Origin: Macrosoma leucophasiata
Taxonomy: Eukaryota; Arthropoda; Insecta; Lepidoptera; Hedylidae
Direction of reading: 5' to 3'
NCBI GenBank assembly: GCA_036365455.1
Contig: JAWQUS010000008.1
Coordinates: 25,713,501 to 25,777,500 of the forward strand
DNA length: 64,000 bases
Made by a program: the position numbers and the translations under genes. Shown here one piece after another: positions 1 through 10,225 of this stretch. Each line of letters begins with the position of its first letter. The stretch's first letter is position 1. A model generated the notes under the pieces. It had not been told where the DNA came from. It saw only the letters and a list, made by a program, of their open reading frames with translations, and did no database searches.

Positions 1-1084
1 TGGCTCGTGGGTACACTGATTATTGTGGGAGGCGCAAATAAAAACCGGATGCGCGGATCGTTTGTGGAAGCCAGCGGTAATTGATTTTCGTGTTGCCTCA
101 ACTGGACTGTATGAAAGCTTATCGTTTTTGAATTCAGTATGTTCGATGAAAAACGGTTTCTAATCAAAATGAAACATACTGTAATACTATATTACGGACC
201 ATAATACCTAATTTTAACGAGAAAAGCACCAATCACTTAGTTTTGGACGTCGACATAACATCACGCCTATATTTTCCCCAGTAAATAGACACACAATTCG
301 TCAATTATGTTTGTTATGTTTTAGTTGAGTATGTTTGTAATGGCCAGTGAGCTTGTTGAGCCGTTGACAGTTGTGGACGTACAGCGTAAACAAATGAATC
401 TTTACTGTGACGGCTATTTACAAAGTTTTTCATTATAAGGAATAAACATTTCTTTTTTTTATATTTTACTGCAGTAGACGTATTTTTGTAATCTCGCTGT
501 AAGATTTTTCGCTAGGAACAATACCTAATTAATTCGCGTCACCCCGACTCGCTCGCGTCATTATAAACCGATTTTTATAATTTTCCACCATGATTTTATT
601 TGACATTTATCTTTTGAAAATATTTATTTACTTGATCGCTGGATTACCCGCGATAAGATACCTACTTATCAGTAACGTGATTATGCTATCGAGGATAATT
701 ATGCGTTTGAAAACGTCTCGTCTGATGATCTGAAATAGGTGTGTACTGTGTAGGTGTTATTACGGTATTGTCTATTAGGTATGTAGGTCAACGGTTATCC
801 GGGATAACTGGCCACTGAAATGGCTTACAAACTGTGGAACTTCGGTACCATAGTAGTAAACTGAAGTTTACTGAACAGTTTCCTTGTAACCGCGGTGGAA
901 GCGGCACGGTCGAGATTGGACTTCGGTTTTTGATATAGGTTAATTAGTTGGTCGATCGTCTAATGCGATTTGGACCCATCAGAATATCTAGCGTTGCAGC
1001 TCTTGCTGCAACAAATAGTTGCGATGGGTGCCATTTTTTCTGGCTTAATATAACTATACCATTAATTTTAGTTTTCTTTCTTTA
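1..1084. other. no recognised feature
   Basis: AT-rich sequence with no long open frame, no repeat relative elsewhere in the window and no RNA-like fold that I could see. It may be intron or intergenic DNA. Confidence 0.4.
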
Positions 1085-1178
1085 TTTTTTTTATCTCGTT
1101 AGGTTTTATATGTGTACCTACTGTGTATCAGGTGTATCAGGTAAATAAATATTTTTTTCTTTCTTTCTTTCCATTTTC
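1085..1178 (+). repeat. LINE-type 3' tail fragment
   Basis: The stretch ends in AAATAAATATTTTTTTC followed by (TTTC)n. The same ending recurs near 31110-31150. A polyadenylation-like signal running into a short simple repeat is typical of 3' ends of insect non-LTR retrotransposons. No coding part remains, so the family is unknown. Confidence 0.3.
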
Positions 1179-1221
1179 TTTCTAATAATATCTATAGTTT
1201 TTATTCGTATTGATGGTTGAC

Positions 1222-1505
1222 ATTTTTTTTTCTGTAATGGTAGTGGCAAACAAGCATGCAGTTCACATTGATGTTAAGTGATGACTGCAGCCTATAGACA
1301 CCTACACAAAGACCAAGGTCAAAATGCAGATGCGTTACCACTCCTGAGGCCTAAGGTGTTATACCTCTGTGCCGGAAATTACAGGGACGTACATTATCAC
1401 CTGGCCGGAACACGATAGTGCTGAACACTACCATTTAGCGGCAAGTATATTAGGTAATGCGGAGGTGCCTACGCCCGCGAGCTCCATCACTGGAGCTCTA
1501 CCAAA
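1222..1505 (-). mobile_element. Family R retroposon copy
   Basis: Near full-length copy of the commonest repeat in the window. On the minus strand it opens near GGTAGAGCTCC, passes GCCGCTAAATGGTAGTGTTC and CTGCAGTCATCACTTAACAT, and ends TGTTTGCCAC followed by an A-run (T-run at 1222-1231 on the plus strand). The terminal A-run marks a retroposon 3' end. I see no tRNA-type B box, so it is either a non-tRNA SINE or the constant 3' end of an unseen LINE. Other good copies lie near 21.8 and 25.8 kb. Confidence 0.75.
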
Positions 1506-1615
1506 ATGACATGAACAATGACATGTTTATCTTATGTCGCCTATTGGTGTCTCCAAAACAAAATTAAAGAGTTTTTTTAATATCGATAATTTGTTGCTCG
1601 TGACATCAATATGTC

Positions 1616-1690
1616 ATGCCTCTGCGCCAGTAATTATCATCTAACCGGAACCTACCCGTATCGAGCGCTACTGATTACTGCCACATACAT
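1616..1690 (-). repeat. Family R fragment
   Basis: Short piece that keeps the CTAACCGGAAC core and the CCTCTG..AGTAATTATCA part of family R, with both ends missing. It lies about 110 bp from the fuller copy, so it may be debris of a second insertion. Confidence 0.45.
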
Positions 1691-2037
1691 TTTGCAATCT
1701 TTAAAAAGAAGCATACAGATATGTTGTTGAAATGAATGTTACGTGAATAATCACAGCTCCCATCCATCAGCATCTACGTGCTTATGCTTACATAAAAAAT
1801 GTCTCGATGATGCATGGAGACTTCACATCCTTCCATCATCCTTCTTAACTTGTTTAGTTGTTTGAGAAGATAACGGACCTATTCGTTAAATGGTTTACAG
1901 CGACAAAGCTGACCTGTTTTCAAAATGATTTATTCTGACAAGGATAGGCAGATAGGTAGAGTTTAAACTCAACCCGTGTATCGTTCATTGTTTAATCCTG
2001 TTGCTTCTTTAGTGCGTAGGTACACTTAATAATACAT
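1691..2037. other. no recognised feature
   Basis: AT-rich, non-repetitive as far as I can see, with no coding signal. Confidence 0.35.
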
Positions 2038-2185
2038 ACCAATAATAATAATTTCATTTACTTGCTTATAACAGTTGATAGAAAAGCTGTGAACACACTT
2101 GTACATATCGGTAGTATATGCTTTACACATTTCTTTAAATATATGTGTGTCGCAACTAGTTCTTGTCCATGTCTGGGGCCATCAC
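2038..2185 (-). repeat. LINE-type 3' tail fragment
   Basis: Starts with an (AAT)n run, then TTTCATTTACTTG. It shares TGTCGCAACTAG (2148-2159) with 9155-9166, at nearly the same distance from the A/T-rich end (about 97 bp). The two are therefore probably copies of one LINE 3' end, in minus orientation. Confidence 0.4.
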
Positions 2186-2199
2186 CAATTTAATTAAGT

Positions 2200-2285
2200 A
2201 TGCATGTATGTATGTATCTTCACGCCAGGTCCCTAACGGGGTAGGCAGAAATTGTAGAGCGCCAGATATCCCGGTCCTGACTTGT
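2200..2285 (-). mobile_element. Family M short retroposon, truncated
   Basis: Plus strand reads (ATGT)n, then CTTCACGCCAGGTCCCTAAC, GGGGTAGGCAG and AGCGCCAGATATCCCGGTCC. On the minus strand this is a short retroposon ending in a CCCC..GGG stem-loop, GGCGTGAAG and an (ATAC)n tail. Compare 9655-9812 and 60590-60745. Confidence 0.6.
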
Positions 2286-2462
2286 TTCATTTGTTTATAG
2301 GACAGCGCGTATGAGGGAACTGGATAAAACCTATAGCGATTCAGTTGAGGTCCGCAATCAGAGGCGGGGTTTGGCCGTAGTACTGTAGTGTAAGCTATGT
2401 AAGTAATGTTTTACGAACGGAACTATTATGGCCAGAGAGACTGGTGGAGGTGGATGTGGAGG

Positions 2463-2760
2463 CAAGGCCGGATTAAGAGTTTGTCAGACTGGAGACGTCG
2501 ACGCAACAAAGAAGTGGAAGCCGCTCCACTGTGCCCTGGACTTTCCATGAAATACAAAAATAATCTGAAATTATTATTTAGTTGAGAGTTGTAACAAACG
2601 AGAGCTCCCGAGTTTTTTTCTTTTGCCAAAATTATTGATGATTTCGCTAGAATTAAGTTATCGAACAAAATGGACGGAATAAGAAATATTTTGTGAGGGC
2701 TCCATTTTTGAGAAGGCTGAGGGTTGCAACCTCGAATACCTCCCCCTAAATCCGGCCCTG
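2463..2760. mobile_element. hAT-like MITE
   Basis: A 298-bp non-coding element with matching inverted ends: CAAGGCCGGATTAAG on the left, and CAGGGCCGGATTTAG on the right when reverse-complemented (13 of 15 bases). The CAGGG terminus resembles hAT elements. I could not see a clean 8-bp target duplication, so the superfamily call is an inference. Confidence 0.5.
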
Positions 2761-3429
2761 AGGGCACGATGACTGCGAGCGGCGAGCGTTGGGCGACCTA
2801 CATGACATGTGTGCGGCGAGGCGGTGGAGGCGGTGGCTGCCAAGTGCCAACGCTCCGCTAACTCAATTAGCGCCCGTCAATGTAACACGCGACACTCCAC
2901 TCCGCTTGCCGGTGCCGCTGTACTTACCGTCGTTTCGCCGCTTTTGTATGTCACATGCATTATATTTCATGTTAAAAAAAATTTGGACATGAAACAGATG
3001 GTTGTATCAGTTGTTAGGTTCTTAGGGACCTGTGGATGAGGTAAAAGGTCATAAATATCGAGAATGTCAATGCGTGTGAACTACGTTTAGATAGAACTTT
3101 AGTATTTTAACACCTTTCAATAGGCTGCAGTAATAGTGACAAACGGAGCGCATTCTGGGAGATTCATAAATATTTTTTATCTAGACTGGTGAGACTGAAC
3201 AGACTATTTAAAAGTCTCTACATTGCTGAGTGCTCTGCTGAGTGGTTCGATATGGTGCCACCGTCTGTTTTCCTACACCGTACGCAGAGGTGCCATGAAG
3301 GGGACATTTTTGTTGTAGTGGCTCTAATGACTACCCAATATAATATATTAAATTAGTTGAACCTGGATGAGGAGCCTGCATTCATGGGCTAATGAAATAA
3401 AATTATGTCATTCATATTTCTTTATATAA
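2761..3429. other. unassigned sequence with a GC-rich patch
   Basis: 2780-2935 is clearly richer in GC and CpG than its surroundings and is open in several frames, but no protein family is visible. The rest is AT-rich with no recognised repeat. Confidence 0.3.
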
Positions 3430-3503
3430 GGTTGGGGAAAAAGTTTCTTCGCATTTTTGAAGATAATTCAAAACATTTTTTAATATAGTTTATTTAAATT
3501 TAA

Positions 3504-4508
3504 CTAATATGTACCATTTTGTTCAATAACCTTTTGCCATATTGTAGGTAGGGACATGATCCCATTGCTATAAAAATTTTGGGACTTCTCATCAAAATAC
3601 CGCGACAAGTGGATTTGGCAGTCCTCTCGTGATATTAACCTAACATTGCATAAAAAAATTCTGAAGAGACCGAAACAGTTGAAAATCTGAAGGTGCAAGG
3701 TCAGGACTATACGGCGGATGCATTAACACCTCCCAGCCAAACTCTCTTAATTTTTGCTGAGTGGCTATAGATGTGTGAGGTCTAGCGTTATCATGATGAA
3801 ACACCACACCCCTTCTGTTGATCAATTCCGGCCGCTTTCTCTCAACTTCTTGCTTTAATCTCATCAGTTGTTCGCAGTAGAGTTCAGAATCGATAGTCCT
3901 GCCTGGTGGTAATAGCTCATAAAGCTCATAATGAATAATGCCCTTCCAATCCCACCACACACACAACATCACCTTATTGCGAGTTAACCCGGGTTTCGCC
4001 ACAGTCTGTGAAGCCTGACCGGCCTTTGACCACGACCTTTTTCGCACGTTCTTGTCGTGCTTCAGCTGCTTCAAAAATGATTCGGTTTCATTACGTCGTA
4101 ATAAAGAATCACAAATGAGTACACGGTTCATTAGGTTTCCTTTTAGTGAGCTCGTGAGCTACCCAAATATCGCTTCTTTTTGTACCCAGCTTTTTTCAAA
4201 TGCGCCAAAACTGTTTTGTGATCAATTCTCAGTTCTTCAGCTACGTCGTAACTACTGATATGTCGATCTTGCTTCACTTTTTCATAAATGGCATCCATTT
4301 TATCCGTAATAGGGCGACCAGAGCGAGGTGCATCTTTGACATCAAAATTTCCGGATTGAAAACGCTTAAACCAAATTAGTGCTACTCTCACAGACACTGC
4401 ACTAGGTCCATAAACATCGCAAATTTTTTTCGCGGCTTGCGTTGCATTTTTACCTTTTTTGTAGTAAAATTTTAAAATGTATCGAATTTCTTCTTTAGAT
4501 TCACTCAT
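3504..4508 (-). pseudogene. mariner transposase pseudogene (copy 1)
   Basis: Remnant of a DD34D transposase that would cut and paste mariner DNA in the nucleus. The first block (4508 to 4143, 121 aa) has the paired helix-turn-helix region with VRVALIWFKRFQSGNFDVKD and RSGRPITDK. Compared with copy 2, two bases are missing in the KAGYKKK region, which shifts the frame. The second block (4131-3640) carries the WWDWKGIIHYEL, HHDNARPHTS and HPPYSPDLAPSD motifs; the last two Asp are 34 residues apart as expected. An in-frame loss of about 8 residues removes the ITGDEKW motif with the first catalytic Asp. YEL is duplicated. A further shift after SLQNFFMQC separates the C-terminal tail (3698-3504). 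Confidence 0.92.
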
Positions 4509-4577
4509 GTTGACAGTACGAAAAACAAATGAAAATCACACATTTGCCTAATTTGAATTTGGAATTATGTTCTTTAA

Positions 4578-5041
4578 AAGGAGATGTTGCGAGCTCGGCC
4601 CTGGTTCGTACATGTTCTCAAAAAATGGGTAAATTATAGCAGAATCCGAAAAAAATACAATTAATTTAATCAAGAATATATTTTTGAGTTACCACCACAT
4701 TTAATTCAAACGATTTTATCATTTTCAACCATGTTCAACACGGTGGCGATACAGCCAACGCAATCGATTTCGATAGTATTTATGAAATATATTTTTTTCT
4801 CCAATTACTAGATAGTCAAAAAACAATTTAAAAAATGAAAATGTCAAAATGACGTCGTCCGCCATATTCGCCATGTTGGTTTTAAGTTGCAATTCTAACT
4901 GCAAATAATGTTTTGTAACTGCAAACAAAGCTAAATAAGTGAAAATATGCAGTAAAAACGTTTTTAAATTGATTTCGCCTGTTTAATGATATTGTGTACA
5001 ATACATGGCCGGAGTTCCATACATTTTTGCAACATCTCCTT
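4578..5041. mobile_element. 464-bp MITE nested in mariner
   Basis: The sequence between mariner position TTCTTTAAAA and TTTTAACTTTC is absent from mariner copy 2. It begins GGAGATGTTGC and ends GCAACATCTCC, a perfect inverted repeat. With neighbouring bases the repeat reads TTAAAAGGAGATGTTGC, so TTAA flanks both ends (4574-4577 and 5042-5045), which would fit a piggyBac-type TTAA target. The interior has no transposase. Copy 2 has eight more target bases than a simple TTAA model predicts, so the exact duplication is uncertain. Confidence 0.75.
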
Positions 5042-5317
5042 TTAACTTTCAATGATACCAAAACCAGCCAGATACAAATACTACAGCCAAAGAGATTTTA
5101 TTACAAGTTCATACATACTACAATGCGAAAAGACTTTTTCCCCAACCTATTATTTAGGTATTTTTTTCTATTAAAAAAATGTTTGTTTTATTCCTTTCAT
5201 ATATGAAAGGGTATTGAAAGGGACGTAAAAGGGACAGTACGTAATATTAAGATCAAATCACTTTGTAACAAACTAATACTATAGTCAGTAACGTTTAGCA
5301 ATCTAATTTATAAAATA

Positions 5318-5579
5318 CTAGGCAAATTTACTATTGCCTCAGAATGAAATAATGTGTCAAAGATTTGATAGATACGGATTTGATTTTATGGGAAAATTAA
5401 ATTGTTTTTTTGCTATTCCCCTTGAATTTATTCATATTTTCTTACCTTTTAAATCTTCCCTGGACTTCCAAAAATCATTCAAAACCAAAATTTGCCAAAT
5501 CGGTCCATCCGTTCTCGAGTTTTAGCGAGACTAACGAAAATCAATTGACTTTTATATATATATTATACTCGTATATAGA
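5318..5579 (-). mobile_element. non-autonomous Helitron H1
   Basis: Minus-strand reading starts TCTATATACG after an A, passes GTTAGTCTCGCTAAAACTCG, GATTTGGC and TTTGACACATTATTTCATT, and ends CTAG before T. A start TC, end CTRR and A|T insertion site are the Helitron hallmarks. Same subfamily as 7243-7494 and 57304-57550. No replicase or helicase is encoded. Sequence just before CTAG has drifted from the usual GCCGGGTCAG. Confidence 0.8.
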
Positions 5580-6069
5580 TTAACAAACAATTAACAGTCT
5601 TAAACTTAAGTACTCATCGTGAAATTATTAATAGTGACATAACTAACCAGCAAAAAAAAATAGTCAACGCCAGTTAAACATATTTAGAAAAAAGGCTCTT
5701 GTATAAATTAAACCTTAATTAAATGAATTGTCATGTAGTGTCCCTTTCTTAAAGATCACACAAAATTTTACAATGACCCTAAAACCAACTACTAATAAAT
5801 AAAATTTGCTGACCTTTTGCTCTCGTATTTGTCGATAACTATTCTATCATAAACAATGATAAAAATAAAACAATACTTGTCGATTTAAAACATTTCACAA
5901 AGCATTTCCAAAAACACATCGATAATTTCCTTTTTTTACGATTACAAACATATGCACACCATTGCCATCTTTGAAATAACAGGAGAGTGACGTTAGGTAC
6001 GAATGGTAATGCTTCAGGGTAGCCACGGACCGAATATGTCCTCCTCTCGGTATAATTCATAATTAACCA
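5580..6069. other. no recognised feature
   Basis: AT-rich, no coding or repeat signal that I can support. Confidence 0.35.
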
Positions 6070-6398
6070 ATTATTTGACTTGTCCCTTTCAAGGCACCTG
6101 TCCCCTTCTACCCGCCGAAGAGAGAAGTTACACTCTCACCGACTGGACATCTGGTAGTGCTCAATGGTGCGGTTGCCACGTTCGTTCCTGCCCAGAACGT
6201 GTAAATTGTGGCACGAACTTCTCTCTGATGTGTTCCCCCGGCGCTACAATATGGGGTTCTTCAAATATGGTGTCAAGAGTCCTTCAGGGCTGGCAGCGCG
6301 TTGGTGTTGCAAATGTTCATAGGCGACTGTGACAACTTTCCATCGTGTGGCCCGTCTGCTTGTCTGTCACCTTAAAGACATAAAAAAATGTAAATGAG
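6070..6398 (+). mobile_element. A-tailed retroposon related to family R
   Basis: The 3' part reads GTTGCAAATGTTCATAGGCG, then ACTTTCCATCGTGTGG, CCGTCTGCTTGTCTGTCACC and ends near an A-run. The order is the same as in the 3' half of family R (CTATAGGCTGCAGTCATCAC, then TGCTTGTTTGCCACC plus A-run), but the identity is low. The pattern matches a class of A-tailed repeats I recall as common in Lepidoptera. The 85-residue open frame over it shows no known domain and is probably incidental. Confidence 0.5.
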
Positions 6399-7242
6399 AA
6401 TAAGAAATAAAAACCTTCTATTTTTAAATTATATTACATTTATAGTTTAAATATAGAATTTTCAGTGTACCTAAAATTTGATATATCATGCAGCTGTCTA
6501 CCCGCTCGATGATATTGACTTGCAGTTATCTCAATAATACTTTAAACTGATAACCAACTTATCGCGTATTGTAATAATCAGTAAGCCAAGTCTCATGTGT
6601 GCAGTCTGTGGAACTCTGTCACAGATTGATGGCCATATCAACAGGCAGTGGGCAGTGGGTCAGCGGGTCGTGTGTCGGTAGTGGTAGTGGTAGTGTAGTG
6701 CAGCGATTTGCGATCACAATCGCGAGCCGACCGATACGAGTGTGCATGTATTGGAGGTGCTCTCCAATACGTACTCCAGAGACCTGACAGATAAACATAT
6801 TGTTCCCAAGGAACATGAAAAATTACATTACTCAGAATATTTTCTATCTATATCTAAACAAAAAAAATATTTTTTAGTGTTTGTTTGTAATACAAAAATA
6901 ACCGTTTCTTACTGATGTGTATGTTGTACACGGTGCCGGTACATACTCGTGCAGCGAAATAACATTTATTACGATTGTTGTTTGTTGTTTGTTGTTTGTC
7001 ATTTTGACGGGTCTCGTAACTCAAACTCAAACATTAATTTTGAGTTTGAGTTTGAGTTGTGCAAGGACAATTGTTCACGTATGTTTGGCCACAGCTACTG
7101 CTATTGTGACTGATGACGAGTTCGCACCTCTTCTACAAATTGTAGGTCCTATCTAGGGTCGCCAACATTTCTTCATCAAAATATGTGAATCGGTTCGACC
7201 GTTTGGGTGTGAACAAACATCCATCGTAACTTTCCCATCTTA
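6399..7242. other. unassigned sequence with an inverted repeat
   Basis: Mostly AT-rich single-copy sequence. At 7018-7057 AACTCAAACTCAAA faces TTTGAGTTTGAGTT across about 8 bases. The GAGTTT unit also ends a LINE tail near 34430, so this may be two abutting repeat tails in opposite orientation. Confidence 0.3.
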
Positions 7243-7494
7243 TCTATATATATAAAAATCAATTGCTGTTCGTTAGTCTAAAACTTAAAAACGGCTGAAC
7301 CGATTTGGCCAATTTTGCTTTTAAATGATTTTTGGAAGTTCAGGGAAAGTTTTTAAAAGTAAGAAAATATGAAGAAATTGAAGAGGAATAGTAAGAAACA
7401 CAATTCCATTTACCCATACAAATAATCCGTATATGTCAAACCTTTGACACATTATTTCATTCTGAGGCAATTCGAAGTTTGCCGGGTCACATAG
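7243..7494 (+). mobile_element. non-autonomous Helitron H2
   Basis: Starts TCTATATATATAAAAATC after A7242 and ends GCCGGGTCACATAG before T7495. Internal AACGGCTGAACCGATTTGGC and TTTGACACATTATTTCATTC match H1 and H9. The end is ATAG rather than CTAG. It abuts H3 without any spacer. No coding capacity. Confidence 0.85.
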
Positions 7495-8779
7495 TCTATA
7501 CTTATAATAAAACTAGAATAAAACAATTACAATTAAACTTGGTATGATTATATTTTAACCTTTGGCGCGTAACACTTTTTATCCCGGAAAAATGTCTGTT
7601 TGTCTGTATGTTCATCAGAAACGGCTTATTCGATTTGCGGTTTTCACTAATATATTATGGTAAGTTTCACTTAACATTTAGTGTTAGTTTCATGTGAATC
7701 GGTTCAGAAATAAAAAGTTATGTCAATTTAAAGAATCATATCGAATATTCTTAAGCTATTCTGTATCTTAGTTCTATCTTTAAGGGGGTTTCGTACCTAA
7801 AAGGTAAAAACGGACTTTACGGATTCTAATCCTCCCCTGTCAGTTTGTCTGTCTGTCCGTCCGTCTGTCTGTCACCAGCCTGTATCTCATAAAAAGTGAT
7901 AGCTAGAAAGCTAACATTTTCACAAATTATGTATTTCTGATACCGCTATAAAGAAAGAATTAATTACTAAAAATAAGAAAAGGAAAATGTTAAGGAGTCC
8001 AAGGGGGCATACAATAAACGTGTTTTTTTCCGTATATTTTTTGCTCGATAATAATAACGGTAGCAAGTAGACGCTTAAAATTTTCACAGAATTTTCAGAT
8101 CTTATGTAGTATATTACTTTCCCTAATAAATCGGTACAAATAAATAAAATTGAAATACTAAATGCATATGTATGTATATACGGTACATATACCAAAACAA
8201 CATTTTTTACAATTTTTGTCTGTCTGTCTGTTTGTTTGTCTGTCTGTCTGTCTGTTTGGCGGGGCTAATCTTGGGAACGGCTGGACCGATTTTGACGGGA
8301 CTTCCACTGACAGATAGCGGATGTGATAAGGAGTAACTAAGGCTACATACAAATAAGTAGAATTGGAGTATATCCAACTTTCACGGGACTTCCATGGGTA
8401 GGTAGCTGATGTAATAAGGAATAACTTAGGCTACTTTTATCTTCATACATACATACATACATACGTACAAACAAATAAATAGAATTTGAGTGTCTCCGAT
8501 TTTGACGGGACTTTCACTGGCAGATAGCTGATGTGATAAGGAGTAACTTAGGCTACTTTTATCTTCATACAACCATACATACATACATACCTAGATACCT
8601 ACATACAAATAAATAGAATTTGAGTGTCTCCATTTTGACGGGACTTTCACTGGCAGATAGCTGATGTTATAAGGAGTAACTTAGGCTACTTTTAAACTAG
8701 CTGCGCCCACGACTTCGTCCGGGTAGATACTGAACAATCATATTTTTTCTCACGTGGACGAAGTCGCGGGCACAGCTAG
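7495..8779 (+). mobile_element. non-autonomous Helitron H3 (1.29 kb)
   Basis: Starts TCTATACTTATAATAAAAC and ends GGGCACAGCTAG before T. It matches H5 (22729-24256) over most of its length, including ACGGCTTATTCGATTTGCGG and TTAGGGGGTTTCGTAC-like stretches, with (GTCT)n runs near 7845 and 8215. The last 85 bases fold back: ACTAGCTGCGCCCACGACTT faces AAGTCGCGGGCACAGCTAGT. The short open frames inside it do not resemble Rep/helicase, so it must be moved in trans. Confidence 0.88.
8268..8695 (+). repeat. degenerate tandem repeat inside Helitron H3
   Basis: Four units, each with GACGGGACTTTCACTGG (or variants), CAGATAGCTGATGTGATAAG, GAGTAACTTAGGCTACTTTT and a (CATA)n linker. The CGGGACT landmark recurs at about 8296, 8384, 8506 and 8639, so the period varies from about 88 to 133 bp. 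H5 has three units and H7 one. Confidence 0.85.
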
Positions 8780-9039
8780 TTTATAATAAAAAAAAATGAT
8801 ATATTAGATTAGGTACACGCACACTACGCGGGCCCCGAAATAAAGGTTGTATTTAAATATTAAATTATAGTACGATTGGCAACCCTAGTCATCAGTAAAT
8901 TAACACGTCACGAACTGTACGTCGTGATATACTTTTGGTATACGGTATAATAATAAATACATACTGCCAATTTTATGCTAATATTGATCATTAATAGTCT
9001 GAATATAACATTAATAGAAAAGGATAGATAGAGTATGAA

Positions 9040-9400
9040 ATAATATAATATAATATAAGTTTATTTGCATATAACAAATAACAATAAAATGAAGAACACA
9101 GTAGTACATTTATGAGGAATCCTTATTAGTAATATGATTTCATAATATTATGTTTGTCGCAACTAGCACTTTTGCTAAGTGATTAAGAATAACTTGTGTT
9201 AAAAGCACTAGTCCCAACCCTTGTGTAAAATATTTCCATTTATTACAAGTTTGTAATGATAAGCGTAAGACTGTGACTATTGTCGATTATCAGCAAACAG
9301 CTTAAAGTTAAGAAAACTAACGTTAATAAAATAAATATAAAGTACAAAAAAAACAAAACTAATGTAAAAAATAGTAAAGGAATGATACGTACATGGCAAA
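9040..9400 (-). repeat. LINE-type 3' tail fragment
   Basis: Begins with an (ATAAT)n run and TTTATTTGCATATAAC, and shares TGTCGCAACTAG with 2148-2159. It is best read as a minus-strand LINE 3' end. No RT-coding part could be recognised. Confidence 0.4.
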
Positions 9401-9444
9401 AATGTATATAAATGAATAAATGTATATGTAAGTGGTGTGTCTGT

Positions 9445-9446
<2 letters not shown>

Positions 9447-9515
<69 letters not shown>

Positions 9516-9550
9516 TGTGAGTGAGTGAGATAGAGAGAGAGTGTGTGTGT
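9447..9550. repeat. (GT)n microsatellite
   Basis: About 33 uninterrupted GT units, then GTGA/GAGA variants. This is the longest dinucleotide array in the window. Confidence 0.98.
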
Positions 9551-9654
9551 GCGGGTGTTTGTGTGTAGTTGTGATTATTCTATATGTGAAGTCTGCTAGC
9601 CTACAAGTAGTATGAGTTATTACATTTTTTTTTAGGTAGAGTTTTGTCTGATTG

Positions 9655-9812
9655 TGTGATCAAAAGTTTTAGGAATCGGCGTGCATGTATGAAGAGAATG
9701 ATGAAAGTAGACGAGGCACGAGAGGTTTGTCAGAACCGGGATATCTGGCGCTCTACACTATCTGCTTACCCCGTTAGGGACCTGGCGTGAAGATACATAC
9801 ATACATACATAC
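9655..9812 (+). mobile_element. Family M short retroposon, near full length
   Basis: Contains AGGAATCGGCGTGCATGTAT, GTAGACGAGGCACGAGAGG, CCGGGATATCTGGCGCTCTA and ends CCCCGTTAGGGACCTGGCG then TGAAG and an (ATAC)n tail (9795-9812). The CCCCGTTAGGG segment can form a small stem-loop just before the tail. It directly abuts the 3' T-run of a LINE fragment at 9814. The A/B-box region of a tRNA is not visible. Confidence 0.65.
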
Positions 9813-10225
9813 ATTTTTTTTTATTTCAGTTACCAGTGATAAATTGTTCTGTATTTACATAATTTAATTTTGAAGCCATTGGGTCACGATTATTTTTAAT
9901 GTTTTGCTTGATAACGAATGAATATTAAGGCGCTTATTAAGTTTATTATATAACTGTGGGTCCTGATAACAGAATAATCTTTTAGCAAATGCATAATTAG
10001 CTTTGTAAGGAAGGCAAACTTTATCTTTTCGCCTTTTATTTATTACTCTATGCGGCGTGTGATGGTGTTGCAGTAAAATTGTATTAACAACAAATAGTTG
10101 CCTAACTGTAAGCACCTCACAGTTCTTGTATAATTCTTCAGTCGAGTAAAGAATAGGACGGTAAGTGGCGACTTTAAGCACAGCTCTTTGCGCAAGTAGA
10201 AAGTATTCACATAGACACATAGTAG
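9813..10225 (-). pseudogene. LINE reverse-transcriptase C-terminal fragment
   Basis: Minus-strand open frame of 118 residues (10220-9864). It contains QRAVLKVATYRP, LTVRQLFVVNTILLQHH, INKRRKDKVCLPY and YNKLNKRLNIHSL. This order resembles the region after the RT domain of CR1/Jockey-type LINEs, where a QKRA-like motif is followed by ILTV..L. The 3' end of the element is marked by the T-run at 9814-9822 (A-run on the minus strand). The whole endonuclease and catalytic RT part is missing, so this is a severely 5'-truncated copy. The match is from memory and moderate. Confidence 0.55.

Larger units (their letters stand above)
3430..5147 (-). mobile_element. Mariner copy 1, dead, with nested MITE
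   Basis: Tc1/mariner DNA transposon in minus orientation. Its terminal inverted repeats begin GGTTGGGGAAAAAGT at both ends (right end read as reverse complement) and continue into TTCGCATT. Without the 464-bp insertion at 4578-5041 it is about 1.25 kb, normal for mariner. A TA dinucleotide lies within a base of each end, but the duplication is not clean. The transposase is broken (see 3504-4508). A second copy of the same family lies at 61934-63216. Confidence 0.92.

Noticed and set aside
2426..3039. Several 60-110-residue frames around 2.4-3.0 kb
   Set aside because: They cross a MITE and a GC-rich patch and show no domain.
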